From NCBI RefSeq assembly GCF_009696605.1, contig NZ_VULR01000003.1, positions 1 through 64,000 on the forward strand: a DNA stretch of 64,000 nucleotides, given 5' to 3'. The number at the start of each line of letters is the position of its first letter. The first letter of the stretch is position 1. Positions 35,814-45,924 of this stretch are shown one piece after another. The notes under the pieces were generated by a model, which saw only the letters and a list, made by a program, of their open reading frames with translations, had not been told where the DNA came from and made no database searches. The position numbers were made by a program, and so were the translations under genes. Source of the stretch: Anaerosalibacter bizertensis (GTDB lineage Bacteria > Bacillota > Clostridia > Tissierellales > Sporanaerobacteraceae).

Positions 35814-37718
35814 ATTCAACCAACAAAAAAAATAAAATTTATTTTATCATTTCTAGTTGTAATGTTAATATTACAATCTAATTTTAATATATATTCTTAT
35901 GCGGATAAAAGTAGTTTAGCTGCAAGTGAGAAACCAAAACTTGTTTTTGGAGATGCAGGTTGGGATAGTATAAGGATTCATAATAAAATAGCAGCAATTA
36001 TAATTGAAAATGGATATGGGTACAAAACTGATGAAATCACAGGTTCATCTCCAATTGTTATAAAAGGACTTAGACAAGGTGATATTGACATATCCATGGA
36101 GTCATGGACTGATAATATTGCAGATGTCTACGAACCGGGAATAGAGAAAGGTGAAATTGTAGAACTATCAACTAACTATGATGATAATGCTCAAGGTTTA
36201 TATGTACCTACATATGTAATAGAGGGAGATAGTGAACGAGGTATAGAACCTATGGCACCAGATTTAAAATCAATAAAAGATCTTCCAAAATACAAGGACG
36301 TCTTTAAAGATCCAGATAATCCAAGTAAAGGAAGAATATATGGGGCACCTCCTAACTGGTTTTCTGATGAAGTACTCCGTGGTAAAATGGATACTTATAA
36401 TCTAAAAGAAGATTATGAATATTTTAATCCTGGTTCAGATACATCATTGAATACTTCCATTGTATCTGCATATGAAAAAGGAGAGCCTTGGGTAGGTTAT
36501 TATTGGGATCCTACTTGGATAATAGGTAAATATGATATGACCCTTCTTGAGGACGAGCCTTATGACGAGGCGAAATGGGAAAATGGATATGCATGTGAAT
36601 TTCCAGGTGTTAATGTAACAGTAGCAGTAAATAAAGATATGCTTGAAAAAGCACCAGATGTTGTAGAGTTTTTGAAAAAATATGAAACTAATACTCAGAT
36701 AAACAGTGAATTGTTAGCATATATGCAAGATAATGATGGAGATATAGATAAAACTGTACAATGGTTTTTTACTGAGTATGAAGACCTTTGGACTCAATGG
36801 GTTCCAGAAGAAATAGCAAATGAAGTTAAAAAATCCACAGGCACTGAAGACGGTAAATTTGGATTTAGCTTAAGTAAGTTTCCTGAAAACATTAATATAG
36901 AATTTGGAATATATATAGAAAAACTTGTATCCTGGTTGACAAAACATTTCCAAGGTTTTTTTGATGGACTAGCAGCTATTATTAATTGGATTGTTAGTGG
37001 TATAAGAGGTATATTAGTAACTATTCCTTGGTTTATATTTATACTACTAATATTCTTATTGGGATGGAAAATGATAAACTGGAAATCAGGTCTTATATAC
37101 GCCTTAATGATGTTCTTAATAGGTGGATTAGGTCTTTGGAATGAGATGATATTTACCTTATCCATAGTTATAACGGGAGTGTTAATATCTATAATAATTG
37201 GAATCCCTATAGGTATCCATATGTCTTATAATGATAAGGTAGAAGCCTTTATGAAGCCAATATTAGATGGTGCTCAGACTATGCCAAGTTTTGTACATTT
37301 GATACCTGCAATGATATTCTTTGGACTAGGTACCGTTCCAGCAGTATTTGCAACAATTATCTATTCCACTGCACCATGCATAAGATTCACCAATTTAGGT
37401 ATTAGGGAAGTGCCAAAAGAAATGACAGAGGCTGCATATTCTTATGGTTCATCTTCTTGGCAAGTTCTTACGAAGATAGAATTACCTCAAGCAATGCCTA
37501 CTATTATGGCTGGTATCAATCAGACTACAATGGCAGCAATGTCCATGGTAGTAATATCCTCTATGATAGGTTCCAAAGGTCTTGGGGAAAATGTACTCAT
37601 AGCTATAAATAGGACAGATATTGCAATGGGCTTTGATTCAGGAATAAGCATAGTATTTCTTGCGATAATAATTGATAGAATTACTCAAAAAATATCTGAT
37701 AAACACAAAGATATTTAA
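35814..37718 (+). CDS. Glycine betaine transporter: substrate-binding domain fused to permease
   Basis: A 634-residue osmoprotectant importer subunit. A signal/anchor (about 1-30) is followed by an OpuAC/ProX-type betaine-binding domain (about 42-310, with GDAGWDSIRIHN and SMESWTDN). The permease half has membrane helices from about residue 385 and a binding-protein-dependent motif (EAAYSYGSSSWQVLTKIELP). I place the start at an ATT codon, 35814, seven bases after AAAGGGGAG. This supplies the basic N-region QPTKKIK of the signal peptide. The first ATG (35862) has no ribosome site and would lose it. It is followed by the ATPase gene 22 bases later. Confidence 0.88.
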   Translation: MQPTKKIKFILSFLVVMLILQSNFNIYSYADKSSLAASEKPKLVFGDAGWDSIRIHNKIAAIIIENGYGYKTDEITGSSPIVIKGLRQGDIDISMESWTDNIADVYEPGIEKGEIVELSTNYDDNAQGLYVPTYVIEGDSERGIEPMAPDLKSIKDLPKYKDVFKDPDNPSKGRIYGAPPNWFSDEVLRGKMDTYNLKEDYEYFNPGSDTSLNTSIVSAYEKGEPWVGYYWDPTWIIGKYDMTLLEDEPYDEAKWENGYACEFPGVNVTVAVNKDMLEKAPDVVEFLKKYETNTQINSELLAYMQDNDGDIDKTVQWFFTEYEDLWTQWVPEEIANEVKKSTGTEDGKFGFSLSKFPENINIEFGIYIEKLVSWLTKHFQGFFDGLAAIINWIVSGIRGILVTIPWFIFILLIFLLGWKMINWKSGLIYALMMFLIGGLGLWNEMIFTLSIVITGVLISIIIGIPIGIHMSYNDKVEAFMKPILDGAQTMPSFVHLIPAMIFFGLGTVPAVFATIIYSTAPCIRFTNLGIREVPKEMTEAAYSYGSSSWQVLTKIELPQAMPTIMAGINQTTMAAMSMVVISSMIGSKGLGENVLIAINRTDIAMGFDSGISIVFLAIIIDRITQKISDKHKDI

Positions 37719-37740
37719 TACGGAGTAAGGAAGTGAAAAT

Positions 37741-38931
37741 ATGACGGAAAAAATTATTGTTAAAAATCTAGTAAAAGTTTTTGGTTCAAGACCAAAACTA
37801 GCTTTGGAAAAATTGAAAAAAGGTTGGACTAAGAAAGATATATTAGAAAAAACAGGTCAGACTGTGGGATTAAATAATGTATCTTTTTCAGTAGATGAAG
37901 GGGAGATATTTGTAATAATAGGTTTATCAGGTAGTGGAAAATCCACTTTAATAAGATGTCTTAATCTTTTAAATAAGCCTACTGCAGGAGAAGTAATAGT
38001 AGATGGAGAAAACATTGTTAAATATGACAAAAATCAATTAAGAGAATTTAGACAAGAAAAAATGGCTATGGTTTTTCAACAGTTTGGTCTTTTTACCCAT
38101 ATGACAGTATTGGAAAATGTAGAATATGGTTTAGAAATTAAGAAAGTTGATAAAGATAAGAGACAAAAAATTGCTATGGAAGCCATTGAAGAAGTAGGGC
38201 TTAAAGGTTGGGAAGATAAGATGCCTAACGAACTCAGTGGTGGTATGCAACAAAGGGTAGGACTTGCTAGGGCTTTGGCCAATGATCCTGATATCCTTCT
38301 TATGGATGAGCCTTTTAGTGCCCTTGACCCTCTTATAAGAAGGGACATGCAACTTGAGCTTTTGGAGCTACAATCTAAATTGAAAAAGACCATTGTCTTT
38401 ATTACCCATGATATCAATGAAGCTTTTAAATTAGGAGATAGGGTAGCAGTTATGAGAGATGGCTCAATAGTTCAGATAGGTACACCGGAAGAAATACTTA
38501 ACAATCCTTCTAATGAATATATAGAGGATTTTGTAAAGGATATAGATCGTACAAAAGTAGTTCGTGCTAAGGATATTATGAAACGACCAAATGCTGTAGT
38601 ATCATTAAATGCCGGTGTTAGAGTAGCAATAAAGGAAATGCAAGTAAATGATATATCAAGTGTTTTCGTAGTGGATAAAGATAGAAAAATACAAGGAATT
38701 GTAACGATAGATGATTGTATAGAATCGGCTAAAAATAATAGATCTTCATTGAAAGAAATATTAAAACAAGATTATTATACTACTAAAGAGGATGTTTATA
38801 TTGAAGATTTAATTGATAAAGGTGCAAAGACTAAGTATCCTATAGTAGTAGTAAACGATGAAGGCAGGATGTTAGGTATAATTGTACGAACTTCTATTCT
38901 AACTGGTCTTTTAACAACAAATGGAGATTAA
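37741..38931 (+). CDS. opuAA: Glycine betaine ABC transporter ATPase with CBS domains
   Basis: A 396-residue ProV/OpuAA-type ATPase: Walker A GLSGSGKST, signature LSGGMQQR, Walker B ILLMDEPFSALDP, His in FITHD. Two C-terminal CBS domains (about 280-390) in such proteins sense ionic strength and gate transport. AAGGAAG lies before the ATG. It forms a two-gene operon with the fused binding-protein/permease gene, and together they make a complete importer. Confidence 0.92.
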   Translation: MTEKIIVKNLVKVFGSRPKLALEKLKKGWTKKDILEKTGQTVGLNNVSFSVDEGEIFVIIGLSGSGKSTLIRCLNLLNKPTAGEVIVDGENIVKYDKNQLREFRQEKMAMVFQQFGLFTHMTVLENVEYGLEIKKVDKDKRQKIAMEAIEEVGLKGWEDKMPNELSGGMQQRVGLARALANDPDILLMDEPFSALDPLIRRDMQLELLELQSKLKKTIVFITHDINEAFKLGDRVAVMRDGSIVQIGTPEEILNNPSNEYIEDFVKDIDRTKVVRAKDIMKRPNAVVSLNAGVRVAIKEMQVNDISSVFVVDKDRKIQGIVTIDDCIESAKNNRSSLKEILKQDYYTTKEDVYIEDLIDKGAKTKYPIVVVNDEGRMLGIIVRTSILTGLLTTNGD

Positions 38932-39205
38932 AATGAAGGGGCTGTTTTATAACTGATTTATCAGTTGTGAAACGCCTCTTTAATATTGTGCACCAGGAAA
39001 ACCTCGTCATCCATATCAAAATTATTAGTCAAATCAAAACTAAAAGATAGTTGCATTTTTTTGATTTTTGCTTTATGATTAAACTCAGTATGGTTTTTCA
39101 TGACAGATAAATTATACTAAAAAACAGGTCTTAGAGCCAGTGCTCTTTGACCTGTTTTTATTTTATGGGTTGTTTATTTTGAAACAGCCCCTTTTCATTT
39201 TTAAT
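38927..39205. repeat. MITE-like inverted-repeat element (possible IS remnant)
   Basis: The left end ATTAAAATGAAGGGGCTGTTT and the right end, read on the complement, ATTAAAAATGAAAAGGGGCTG, are matching terminal repeats about 280 bases apart. The outer GGGGCTGTTT resembles ends of several IS families. Inside, AACTGATTTATCAGTT (38951) and a 17-base-arm hairpin ending in T-runs (39121-39157) could act as terminators. No open frame of note is present. This stretch fills the gap between opuAA and uup, and its left end overlaps the opuAA stop codon. Confidence 0.45.
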
Positions 39206-39233
39206 ACTTTTGAGGATTGATATCAATATATTG

Positions 39234-39242
39234 TGTTATAAT
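39234..39242 (+). promoter_or_regulatory. Extended -10 promoter of uup
   Basis: TGTTATAAT is an extended -10 element 43 bases before the start. TTGATA at 39217 is a possible but close -35. Confidence 0.55.
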
Positions 39243-39285
39243 GTTTTCTGTAAGAAAATAAAAGACTATGTAGGAAGGATGTTAT

Positions 39286-41181
39286 ATGAATCTTTTAAAT
39301 TTAGAAAATATATCAAAAAGCTATGGTGAGAAGGAATTATTTAAGAATATAAATCTAGGTATAAATGAAGGAAATAAAATAGGTCTTATTGGTATAAATG
39401 GAACGGGGAAAACTACTTTATTAAAAATAATTGCAGGATTAGAGGAGCCAGACAATGGTAGAGTGATTAAAGGCAATTCTGTTAGAATAGAGTACCTTCC
39501 TCAAAGCATTCCATTTGATCCAGATACGACTGTTAAAGAACAGGTTTTTAAAGGAAACTCTGAGAATATGATATTGGTTAGGGAGTATGAAGAAGCTATA
39601 AATAATCCTAATACATCAAATGAAAAAATCATAAGCTTAACTCAAAAAATGGATGTTGCAGGTGCTTGGAACTTAGAAAATGAAGCAAAAGCTGTATTGA
39701 CTAAATTAGGAATTACAAATTTTGATGAAAAAATAGGTTCATTATCAGGTGGTCAGAGGAAAAGGATAGCTTTAGCAGGAGCATTGATAAACCCATCAGA
39801 ACTTCTGATACTTGATGAACCTACTAATCATCTTGATAATCAGACCATAGATTGGCTAGAAGAGTATTTAACCAATAGAAAAGGTGCTTTACTTATGATT
39901 ACCCATGATAGATATTTCTTAGATAGGGTTGTTAATCAAATTATTGAATTAGATAAGGGGTCTCTTTATACTTATAATGGAAATTATAATGATTATCTAG
40001 AAAGTAAAGTTGCAAGAGAAGAAATAATAGCAGCTAGTGAAAGAAAGAGACAAAGTTTATTTAGAAAAGAACTAGCATGGATGAAACAAGGAGCAAAGGC
40101 ACGCTCTACTAAACAAAAGGCTAGAATAGAGCGTTTTAATGAATTAAGTGAGAAACCTTTAGATTTACCTAATGAAAAGCTTGAAATATCTGTAGCTAGT
40201 AGGCGTCTAGGTAAGAAGGTAATTGAATTAGAAAATATAGTAAAGTCTTTTGGAGATAAGAAAGTAATAGATGATTTTAATTATATTGTTTTGAGGAATG
40301 ACAGAATAGGAATATTAGGGCCTAATGGTAGCGGAAAGTCTACCCTTATTAACATAATGTCGAAAAGAATTGAGCCGGATTTAGGTATAGTTGATATTGG
40401 TGAAACTGTGAAGATAGGCATTTATTCTCAAGAGAATTATCATATGGATGATGATATGAGGGTTATAGAATATATTAGAGAAGGTGCAGAGTTTTTAACA
40501 ACAGCTGAAGGAAATAAGATAACTGCCTCTCAAATGTTAGAGAGATTTTTATTTCCACCAGATTTACAATGGACTTTGATAAGCGAACTTTCAGGAGGAG
40601 AAAAGAGGAGATTGTACCTATTGAGAGTACTTATGGAAGCACCTAATGTATTATTTTTAGACGAGCCTACCAATGATTTAGATATAGAGACCCTTACAAT
40701 TTTAGAGGACTATTTAGATGATTTCTTAGGTGCAGTAATAGTGGTTTCTCATGATAGATATTTTTTAGATAGGGTAGTAGATAAGGTGTTTATTTTTGAG
40801 GGTAAGGGAAAAATTACTCAATATACAGGAAATTATACTGAATTTAAAGAGAAAAGGGATAAAATCTTAGAAGAGAATATCCCTAAGGTGAAAAAAACTT
40901 ATAAAAAAGAAAAGCCAAAATCTAATAATAAGACTTTAAAATTTTCATACAACGAGAAAAGAGAATATGAAGAAATAGATAGTGTAATTGCTAAACTGGA
41001 AGAGGAAATAGAAAGCATAGATATAAAAATAGATAAGGCTTCTACAGACTATGTTCTATTACAAGATCTATTAGAAGAAAAAAAAGATCTAGAGAAAAAA
41101 TTAGATGAAAAAATGGAAAGATGGGTCTATCTCAATGAGTTAGCTGAAAAGATTAAATATGGCAATGAGAAAGGATGTTGA
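39286..41181 (+). CDS. uup: ABC-F ATPase, Uup-like
   Basis: A 631-residue soluble ABC-F protein with two ATPase cassettes (Walker A GINGTGKTT and GPNGSGKST, signatures LSGGQRKR and LSGGEKRR, Walker B LLILDEPTN and VLFLDEPTN). An interdomain linker and a C-terminal coiled coil (about 560-625) are the Uup hallmark. Such proteins act at the ribosome, and Uup also affects branched DNA structures and transposon excision. The stop is one base before the topB start. Confidence 0.88.
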   Translation: MNLLNLENISKSYGEKELFKNINLGINEGNKIGLIGINGTGKTTLLKIIAGLEEPDNGRVIKGNSVRIEYLPQSIPFDPDTTVKEQVFKGNSENMILVREYEEAINNPNTSNEKIISLTQKMDVAGAWNLENEAKAVLTKLGITNFDEKIGSLSGGQRKRIALAGALINPSELLILDEPTNHLDNQTIDWLEEYLTNRKGALLMITHDRYFLDRVVNQIIELDKGSLYTYNGNYNDYLESKVAREEIIAASERKRQSLFRKELAWMKQGAKARSTKQKARIERFNELSEKPLDLPNEKLEISVASRRLGKKVIELENIVKSFGDKKVIDDFNYIVLRNDRIGILGPNGSGKSTLINIMSKRIEPDLGIVDIGETVKIGIYSQENYHMDDDMRVIEYIREGAEFLTTAEGNKITASQMLERFLFPPDLQWTLISELSGGEKRRLYLLRVLMEAPNVLFLDEPTNDLDIETLTILEDYLDDFLGAVIVVSHDRYFLDRVVDKVFIFEGKGKITQYTGNYTEFKEKRDKILEENIPKVKKTYKKEKPKSNNKTLKFSYNEKREYEEIDSVIAKLEEEIESIDIKIDKASTDYVLLQDLLEEKKDLEKKLDEKMERWVYLNELAEKIKYGNEKGC

Positions 41182-41182
41182 A

Positions 41183-43372
41183 ATGAATAAAATAGTGGTA
41201 TTAGCAGAAAAACCCTCTGTAGGTAGGGATATAGGCAGGGTTTTGGGATGTAATAAAAAAGGGAATGGTTATTTAGAAGGAAATAAATATATTGTAACTT
41301 GGGCTTTAGGCCATTTGGTAACTTTAGCTGACCCTGAAACCTATGATAAAAAATATAAAACTTGGGAAATTGAAGATTTGCCAATACTTCCCAAGTATTT
41401 AAAACTTGTAGTTATAAAGAAGAGTAGCAAACAATTTTATACAGTTAAAAAACTTATGAACAGGAAAGATGTATCTGAAATTATAATTGCTACAGATGCA
41501 GGTAGAGAAGGAGAGCTTGTAGCTAGATGGATTATAGAAAAAGCTTATGTGAAGAAACCTATTAAGCGACTTTGGATTTCTTCTGTTACAGATAAAGCTA
41601 TTAGGGATGGGTTTAACAACTTAAAACCTGGCAAATCCTATGAAAATCTTTATGAATCTGCTGTTGCTAGGGCGGAAGCAGATTGGGTAGTAGGAATCAA
41701 TGTTACTCGTGCTCTTACGTGTAAGTACAATGCTCAACTTTCTTGTGGCAGGGTACAGACCCCTACGTTAGCTATGATTGCAAAGCGAGAAGAAGAGATA
41801 AAAAATTTTAAAGAAAAAGAGTATTATGGAATAATTGCTTCTACTAATAATTTAAAGCTAGTATGGCAGGATGGAAAAACTAAAGATATGAAAACTTTTG
41901 ATAAGGCTAAATCTGATAAAATTCTTAAAGATATAAGAGGAAAGGATGCCCAAGTTATAGACATAAATAAAGTAGATAAAAAAAGTTTTCCACCGAGATT
42001 ATATGATTTAACTGAACTACAAAGAGATGCAAATAGAATATTTGGTTATTCTGCTAAGAAGACCCTTTCTATTATGCAGAGACTGTATGAAAGGCATAAG
42101 TTACTAACATATCCAAGAACAGATTCTAGATATATTTCTGAGGATATAGTAGATACTTTGGAGGATAGGGTGAAAGCTTGTAATGTTGGAATGTATAGTA
42201 GGATAACTTCAAAGATTTTAAGGAAACCAATAAGAGGAAACAAATCTTTTGTAGATAATAAAAAAGTATCAGATCACCATGCTATTATTCCAACAGAAGA
42301 AAGAGCATTGTTGAGTGAGTTAAATTATGAAGAAAAAAAAATATATGATTTAGTAGTTAGACGATTTTTAGCAGTACTATACCCTCCTTTTGAATATGAG
42401 CAAACAACTATAAAAGCTAAAATAGATAATGAAATGTTTATTGCTAAAGGAAAAAGGGTTATATCTGAAGGATGGAAAGAAGTTTATTCCGATCATTTTC
42501 AGGAAGATGAAGAAAATAATGATATTTTAGAACAGGTATTGCCAGAGATAAATAAAGGTGGTATTCTAAAAATATCTTCTACTGTACAGACCAAAGGGAC
42601 AACTAAAGCCCCAGCACTTTTTAATGAAGGTAGCCTATTGTCAGCTATGGAAAATCCAAAAAGGTATATGGAAGGTGAAAACAAGGATTTAATTGAAATA
42701 ATCGGAGAGACAGGTGGTATTGGTACAGTAGCTACAAGGGCAGATATTATTGAAAAGCTTTTTAATACTTTCTTAATTGAGAAGAAAGGTAAGGATATTT
42801 TTATAACATCTAAGGGAAAACAACTTCTTGAACTAGTACCAGAAGACTTGAAATCACCAGCTTTAACAGCAGAGTGGGAACAGAAGCTAGGAGCTATAGC
42901 TAAAGGTAAGTTGAATAAGAAGGCTTTCATAAATGAAATGAAAGGATATTCGAAGGCTATTGTAAAAGAGATAAAGAATAGTGATGCAGAGTTTAGACAT
43001 GATAATTTAACAAGGAGCAAATGTCCCGAATGTGGCAAGTATATGCTTGAAGTTAAAGGTAAAAAAGGTAAGATGTATATTTGTCAAGATAGGGAATGTG
43101 GCTATAGGAGAAATATCTCTAAGATCACTAATGCTAGATGCCCTAACTGTCATAAAAGATTAGAATTAAGAGGAGAAGGGGAAGGTCAAATATTTACTTG
43201 TAGTTGTGGATATAGGGAGAAACTTTCATCATTCAATGAGAGAAAGAAAAAGCATAGAAACCAAGTTTCTAAAAAAGATGTATCTAGATATCTCAAAAAG
43301 CAAAAGAAGGAAAATAATGAATCAATCAATACAGAGTTAGCAGATGCACTTGCAAAACTTAAACTTGATTAA
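41183..43372 (+). CDS. topB: DNA topoisomerase III
   Basis: A 729-residue type IA topoisomerase that unlinks DNA through a transient single-strand break. Visible features are the TOPRIM motifs AEKPSV and ATDAGREGE, and the active Tyr in LTYPRTDSRYI near residue 310. Two C-terminal zinc-ribbon motifs are present (CPECGKY...CGYRR and CPNCHKR...CSCGYRE). I chose the ATG at 41183 because AAAGGA lies eight bases upstream. An earlier ATG at 41159 is inside uup. Confidence 0.93.
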   Translation: MNKIVVLAEKPSVGRDIGRVLGCNKKGNGYLEGNKYIVTWALGHLVTLADPETYDKKYKTWEIEDLPILPKYLKLVVIKKSSKQFYTVKKLMNRKDVSEIIIATDAGREGELVARWIIEKAYVKKPIKRLWISSVTDKAIRDGFNNLKPGKSYENLYESAVARAEADWVVGINVTRALTCKYNAQLSCGRVQTPTLAMIAKREEEIKNFKEKEYYGIIASTNNLKLVWQDGKTKDMKTFDKAKSDKILKDIRGKDAQVIDINKVDKKSFPPRLYDLTELQRDANRIFGYSAKKTLSIMQRLYERHKLLTYPRTDSRYISEDIVDTLEDRVKACNVGMYSRITSKILRKPIRGNKSFVDNKKVSDHHAIIPTEERALLSELNYEEKKIYDLVVRRFLAVLYPPFEYEQTTIKAKIDNEMFIAKGKRVISEGWKEVYSDHFQEDEENNDILEQVLPEINKGGILKISSTVQTKGTTKAPALFNEGSLLSAMENPKRYMEGENKDLIEIIGETGGIGTVATRADIIEKLFNTFLIEKKGKDIFITSKGKQLLELVPEDLKSPALTAEWEQKLGAIAKGKLNKKAFINEMKGYSKAIVKEIKNSDAEFRHDNLTRSKCPECGKYMLEVKGKKGKMYICQDRECGYRRNISKITNARCPNCHKRLELRGEGEGQIFTCSCGYREKLSSFNERKKKHRNQVSKKDVSRYLKKQKKENNESINTELADALAKLKLD

Positions 43373-43405
43373 GATTAACTATAGACTTGGTGGTGGGAAT
43401 TTAAT

Positions 43406-43960
43406 ATGAAAAAGAAGAATGTTTTAATAATTTTATTAGTTGCAGTTGCTATTATTTCAATTATATTTGTTAGAAATATATTAACAATAAATAATCAAGA
43501 GGATAGTTTTAACCAAGAAGAGGCTTTAAAAAGCGATATTGAAAATCTTTCAAAATATAAGAGTAAGTATATGGGAGATGCATCTAATTTTTTAAATCTT
43601 AATAATAGGCTTGCCCTTTATGATATTCCAAAGACATTCCAGTTATATCCTGATGAGTTAATGGCTGAGATTAATTATGAAGAAGCAGCTTCAAATATTG
43701 ATGAAGGTAAGATAAAAAGAGGATTGTTCTACAATTCAACAGCAAATTTTGTATTAATAGATAATCTAAAGGTATTGAAACTAAACTTTAAGGAAGTGTC
43801 ATATACTATATCTAGGGAAAAACTAGAAAAATGGTATGGAAAAGAGCTTTCATCACTACAAGACTATGAACAGTGGAAAAAAGAAGTTGCAGACAAACTA
43901 TCAGATACGGAGTATATAGATAAATTTATAAAAGAAAATGTAGAAATAAAAAATAAATAG
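43406..43960 (+). CDS. Membrane-anchored DUF4825-like protein
   Basis: A 184-residue protein with an N-terminal membrane helix (about 5-25) and an external domain starting SKYKSKYMGDASNFLNLNNRL. That resembles the N-terminal signature of DUF4825 (a fixed KxxYxGD followed by a short helix). Function is unknown. It follows topB after 33 bases and may be cotranscribed. A terminator closes the unit. Confidence 0.6.
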   Translation: MKKKNVLIILLVAVAIISIIFVRNILTINNQEDSFNQEEALKSDIENLSKYKSKYMGDASNFLNLNNRLALYDIPKTFQLYPDELMAEINYEEAASNIDEGKIKRGLFYNSTANFVLIDNLKVLKLNFKEVSYTISREKLEKWYGKELSSLQDYEQWKKEVADKLSDTEYIDKFIKENVEIKNK

Positions 43961-43966
43961 ATTTTT

Positions 43967-44002
43967 AAGGGTTGGGAGATTTTTCCTAGCCCTTTTATTT
44001 TT
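43967..44002 (+). terminator. Terminator after the DUF4825-like gene
   Basis: An eleven-pair stem with two wobbles (AAGGGTTGGGA with TCCTAGCCCTT) is followed by TTATTTTTG. Confidence 0.8.
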
Positions 44003-44174
44003 GTATATATAACAAAATAGACGGGTATAAGAATAATGTTATAATATAATTAATGTAGAATAGGGTCTAATTATGTAATAAATATTTATTAGTAACAATA
44101 TTGAAATTTAGGAACATAAAATAATATAACAGCCTAAAGTTTTTGTATTGAGGGATATGAGGGGGATGATGTAT

Positions 44175-45605
44175 ATGAAAAACATAATAAAGACTTTAAA
44201 TTATGCACTGGGGGCTTATATTATATATATAATAATATTTGGTGGTATCGTATTAAGTTTTTATAAGCACAACACTAGCAATTATTTAGAGACCCATCCA
44301 GTGGAAAGGTTTTGGGGAGAAAAAACAGGTCAAGATAGGGTGGTATTAGTAGAGGATAGATATAATTCAGGTATTGCTCGTATTGATTTTATAGAAAATG
44401 CCAAAGAAACTTTAGATATTTCTTATTATGCAATAGATAATGGGATATCTTCAGATATATTTTTAGGATGTATTTTAAATGCAGCAGATAGAGGTGTAAA
44501 AGTTCGTCTACTTCTGGATGGTTCTTTACAGAATATAATAGAAATGAAAGAAGCTAAATATACTATATTTCAACATCCTAATATTGAGCTTAAATTTTAT
44601 GATACCTCTGGTTTTTTCCGACCATGGTCATGGAACAATAGGCTTCATGACAAATATATTATTGCAGACAATCAGATAGCTATGATTGGCGGTAGAAATA
44701 TAGGAGATAGATATTTTGCTAAAGAAAGAAAAAATGGGGATATAGTAAATGATAGGGATGTAGTAATTATCAATACAGATAGTCAAAACACTTCGAATAG
44801 TGCTATTTATCAAATGAGGGAATATTTTAATTATATTTGGAATCATAAATATTCAAAATGTCCGGTGAAGAAACTTACTCAAAGGCAAGAGAGAAAAGGA
44901 CAAGCAAAAGCTGAATATTTAAATAAAAATATTGAAAAAGTAAGAAAAGATAATCCTGAGATGTTTAATCAGTCTATTGATTGGTTAGCTATATCCTTAC
45001 CAACTAATAAAGTAACACTAATACATAATCCTATTGAACGCTTCAATAAGGAACCTTGGTGTTGGTATGAGATTACAAATTTAGCAGAAAGGGCTAAAGA
45101 GTCTATTTTCATTCAAAGTCCTTATATTATTCCCACAAAAGATATGTTAAAGCATATAGGAACTATAGATGTTCCAAGGGAAAATATAGATATACTGACG
45201 AATTCCCTTGCTTCTACTCCAAATGCTATGGCTTATTCAGGACATATAAGGCACAGAAAGAAAATGGTAGACTTTGGAGCCAATGTATATGAATTTCAAG
45301 GACCAGGTTCTATTCATGCGAAGTCCTATATATTTGATGATAGAATTAGTTTGGTAGGTTCTTTTAATATGGATTCAAGGAGCACTTATCTCAGCACAGA
45401 AACTATGGTTGTTATTGACAGCAAAGAGTTTGCCAATCATTTAAAAAAGGTAATCGAGGACAATTCTAACAATAGTTTAAAGGTACTGGAGGATTATTCC
45501 TATGAATATAATTCAGCAGTTGAAGAAGGGGAAGTTCCTCTTAGTAAGGTTATTAAGATAAGGATTTTATCTATAATTACTTATTTATTTGATTATATGC
45601 TTTAA
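44175..45605 (+). CDS. Phospholipase D-family protein (cardiolipin-synthase-like)
   Basis: A 476-residue protein with one N-terminal membrane helix (about 8-30) and two HKD motifs: LHDKYIIADNQIAMIGGRN and IHAKSYIFDDRISLVGSFN. The pair forms one active site of the PLD superfamily, used for phosphatidyl transfer or phosphodiester cleavage. It may be a cardiolipin synthase or a lipid hydrolase, and the sequence does not decide. The start at 44175 follows GAGGGGG. Earlier ATG codons at 44166 and 44169 are too near that site. Confidence 0.82.
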   Translation: MKNIIKTLNYALGAYIIYIIIFGGIVLSFYKHNTSNYLETHPVERFWGEKTGQDRVVLVEDRYNSGIARIDFIENAKETLDISYYAIDNGISSDIFLGCILNAADRGVKVRLLLDGSLQNIIEMKEAKYTIFQHPNIELKFYDTSGFFRPWSWNNRLHDKYIIADNQIAMIGGRNIGDRYFAKERKNGDIVNDRDVVIINTDSQNTSNSAIYQMREYFNYIWNHKYSKCPVKKLTQRQERKGQAKAEYLNKNIEKVRKDNPEMFNQSIDWLAISLPTNKVTLIHNPIERFNKEPWCWYEITNLAERAKESIFIQSPYIIPTKDMLKHIGTIDVPRENIDILTNSLASTPNAMAYSGHIRHRKKMVDFGANVYEFQGPGSIHAKSYIFDDRISLVGSFNMDSRSTYLSTETMVVIDSKEFANHLKKVIEDNSNNSLKVLEDYSYEYNSAVEEGEVPLSKVIKIRILSIITYLFDYML

Positions 45606-45924
45606 GAAAATCACACTCTAATTACAGAATGTGTTGAAAAAAACTCCACCTTGAGTATCAAAATTTCACATGTTTTTTTCAAACTAGGCGAAGGCAACAA
45701 ATATATAAGAATTTTTAAAATCTGTCTACTAAGATAATGTTCGACAACATTTTCAAAATATGTGTGCTACAATATATTAAAAACATATTTAGAGTACTCT
45801 ATATTTATTCAATTTTAGGAGGTAGGCAAGAAGAAGTTATATAGCCTCAAATTAGGTTTTTACAGTTTCAGTATACATTACTCAACACTATCATTTTTTA
45901 TTTAAAAAATAGGAGAAGAATAGG
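45606..45924 (+). other. Intergenic stretch with an inverted repeat and a possible gene fragment
   Basis: GTTGAAAAAAAC (45633) and GTTTTTTTCAAAC (45672) form an inverted repeat after the PLD-family gene. At 45816 an AGGAGGT ribosome-type site is followed by an open frame (KKLYSLKLGFYSFSIHYSTL) without a usual start. This may be a decayed small gene. Nothing else is recognisable. Confidence 0.35.
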
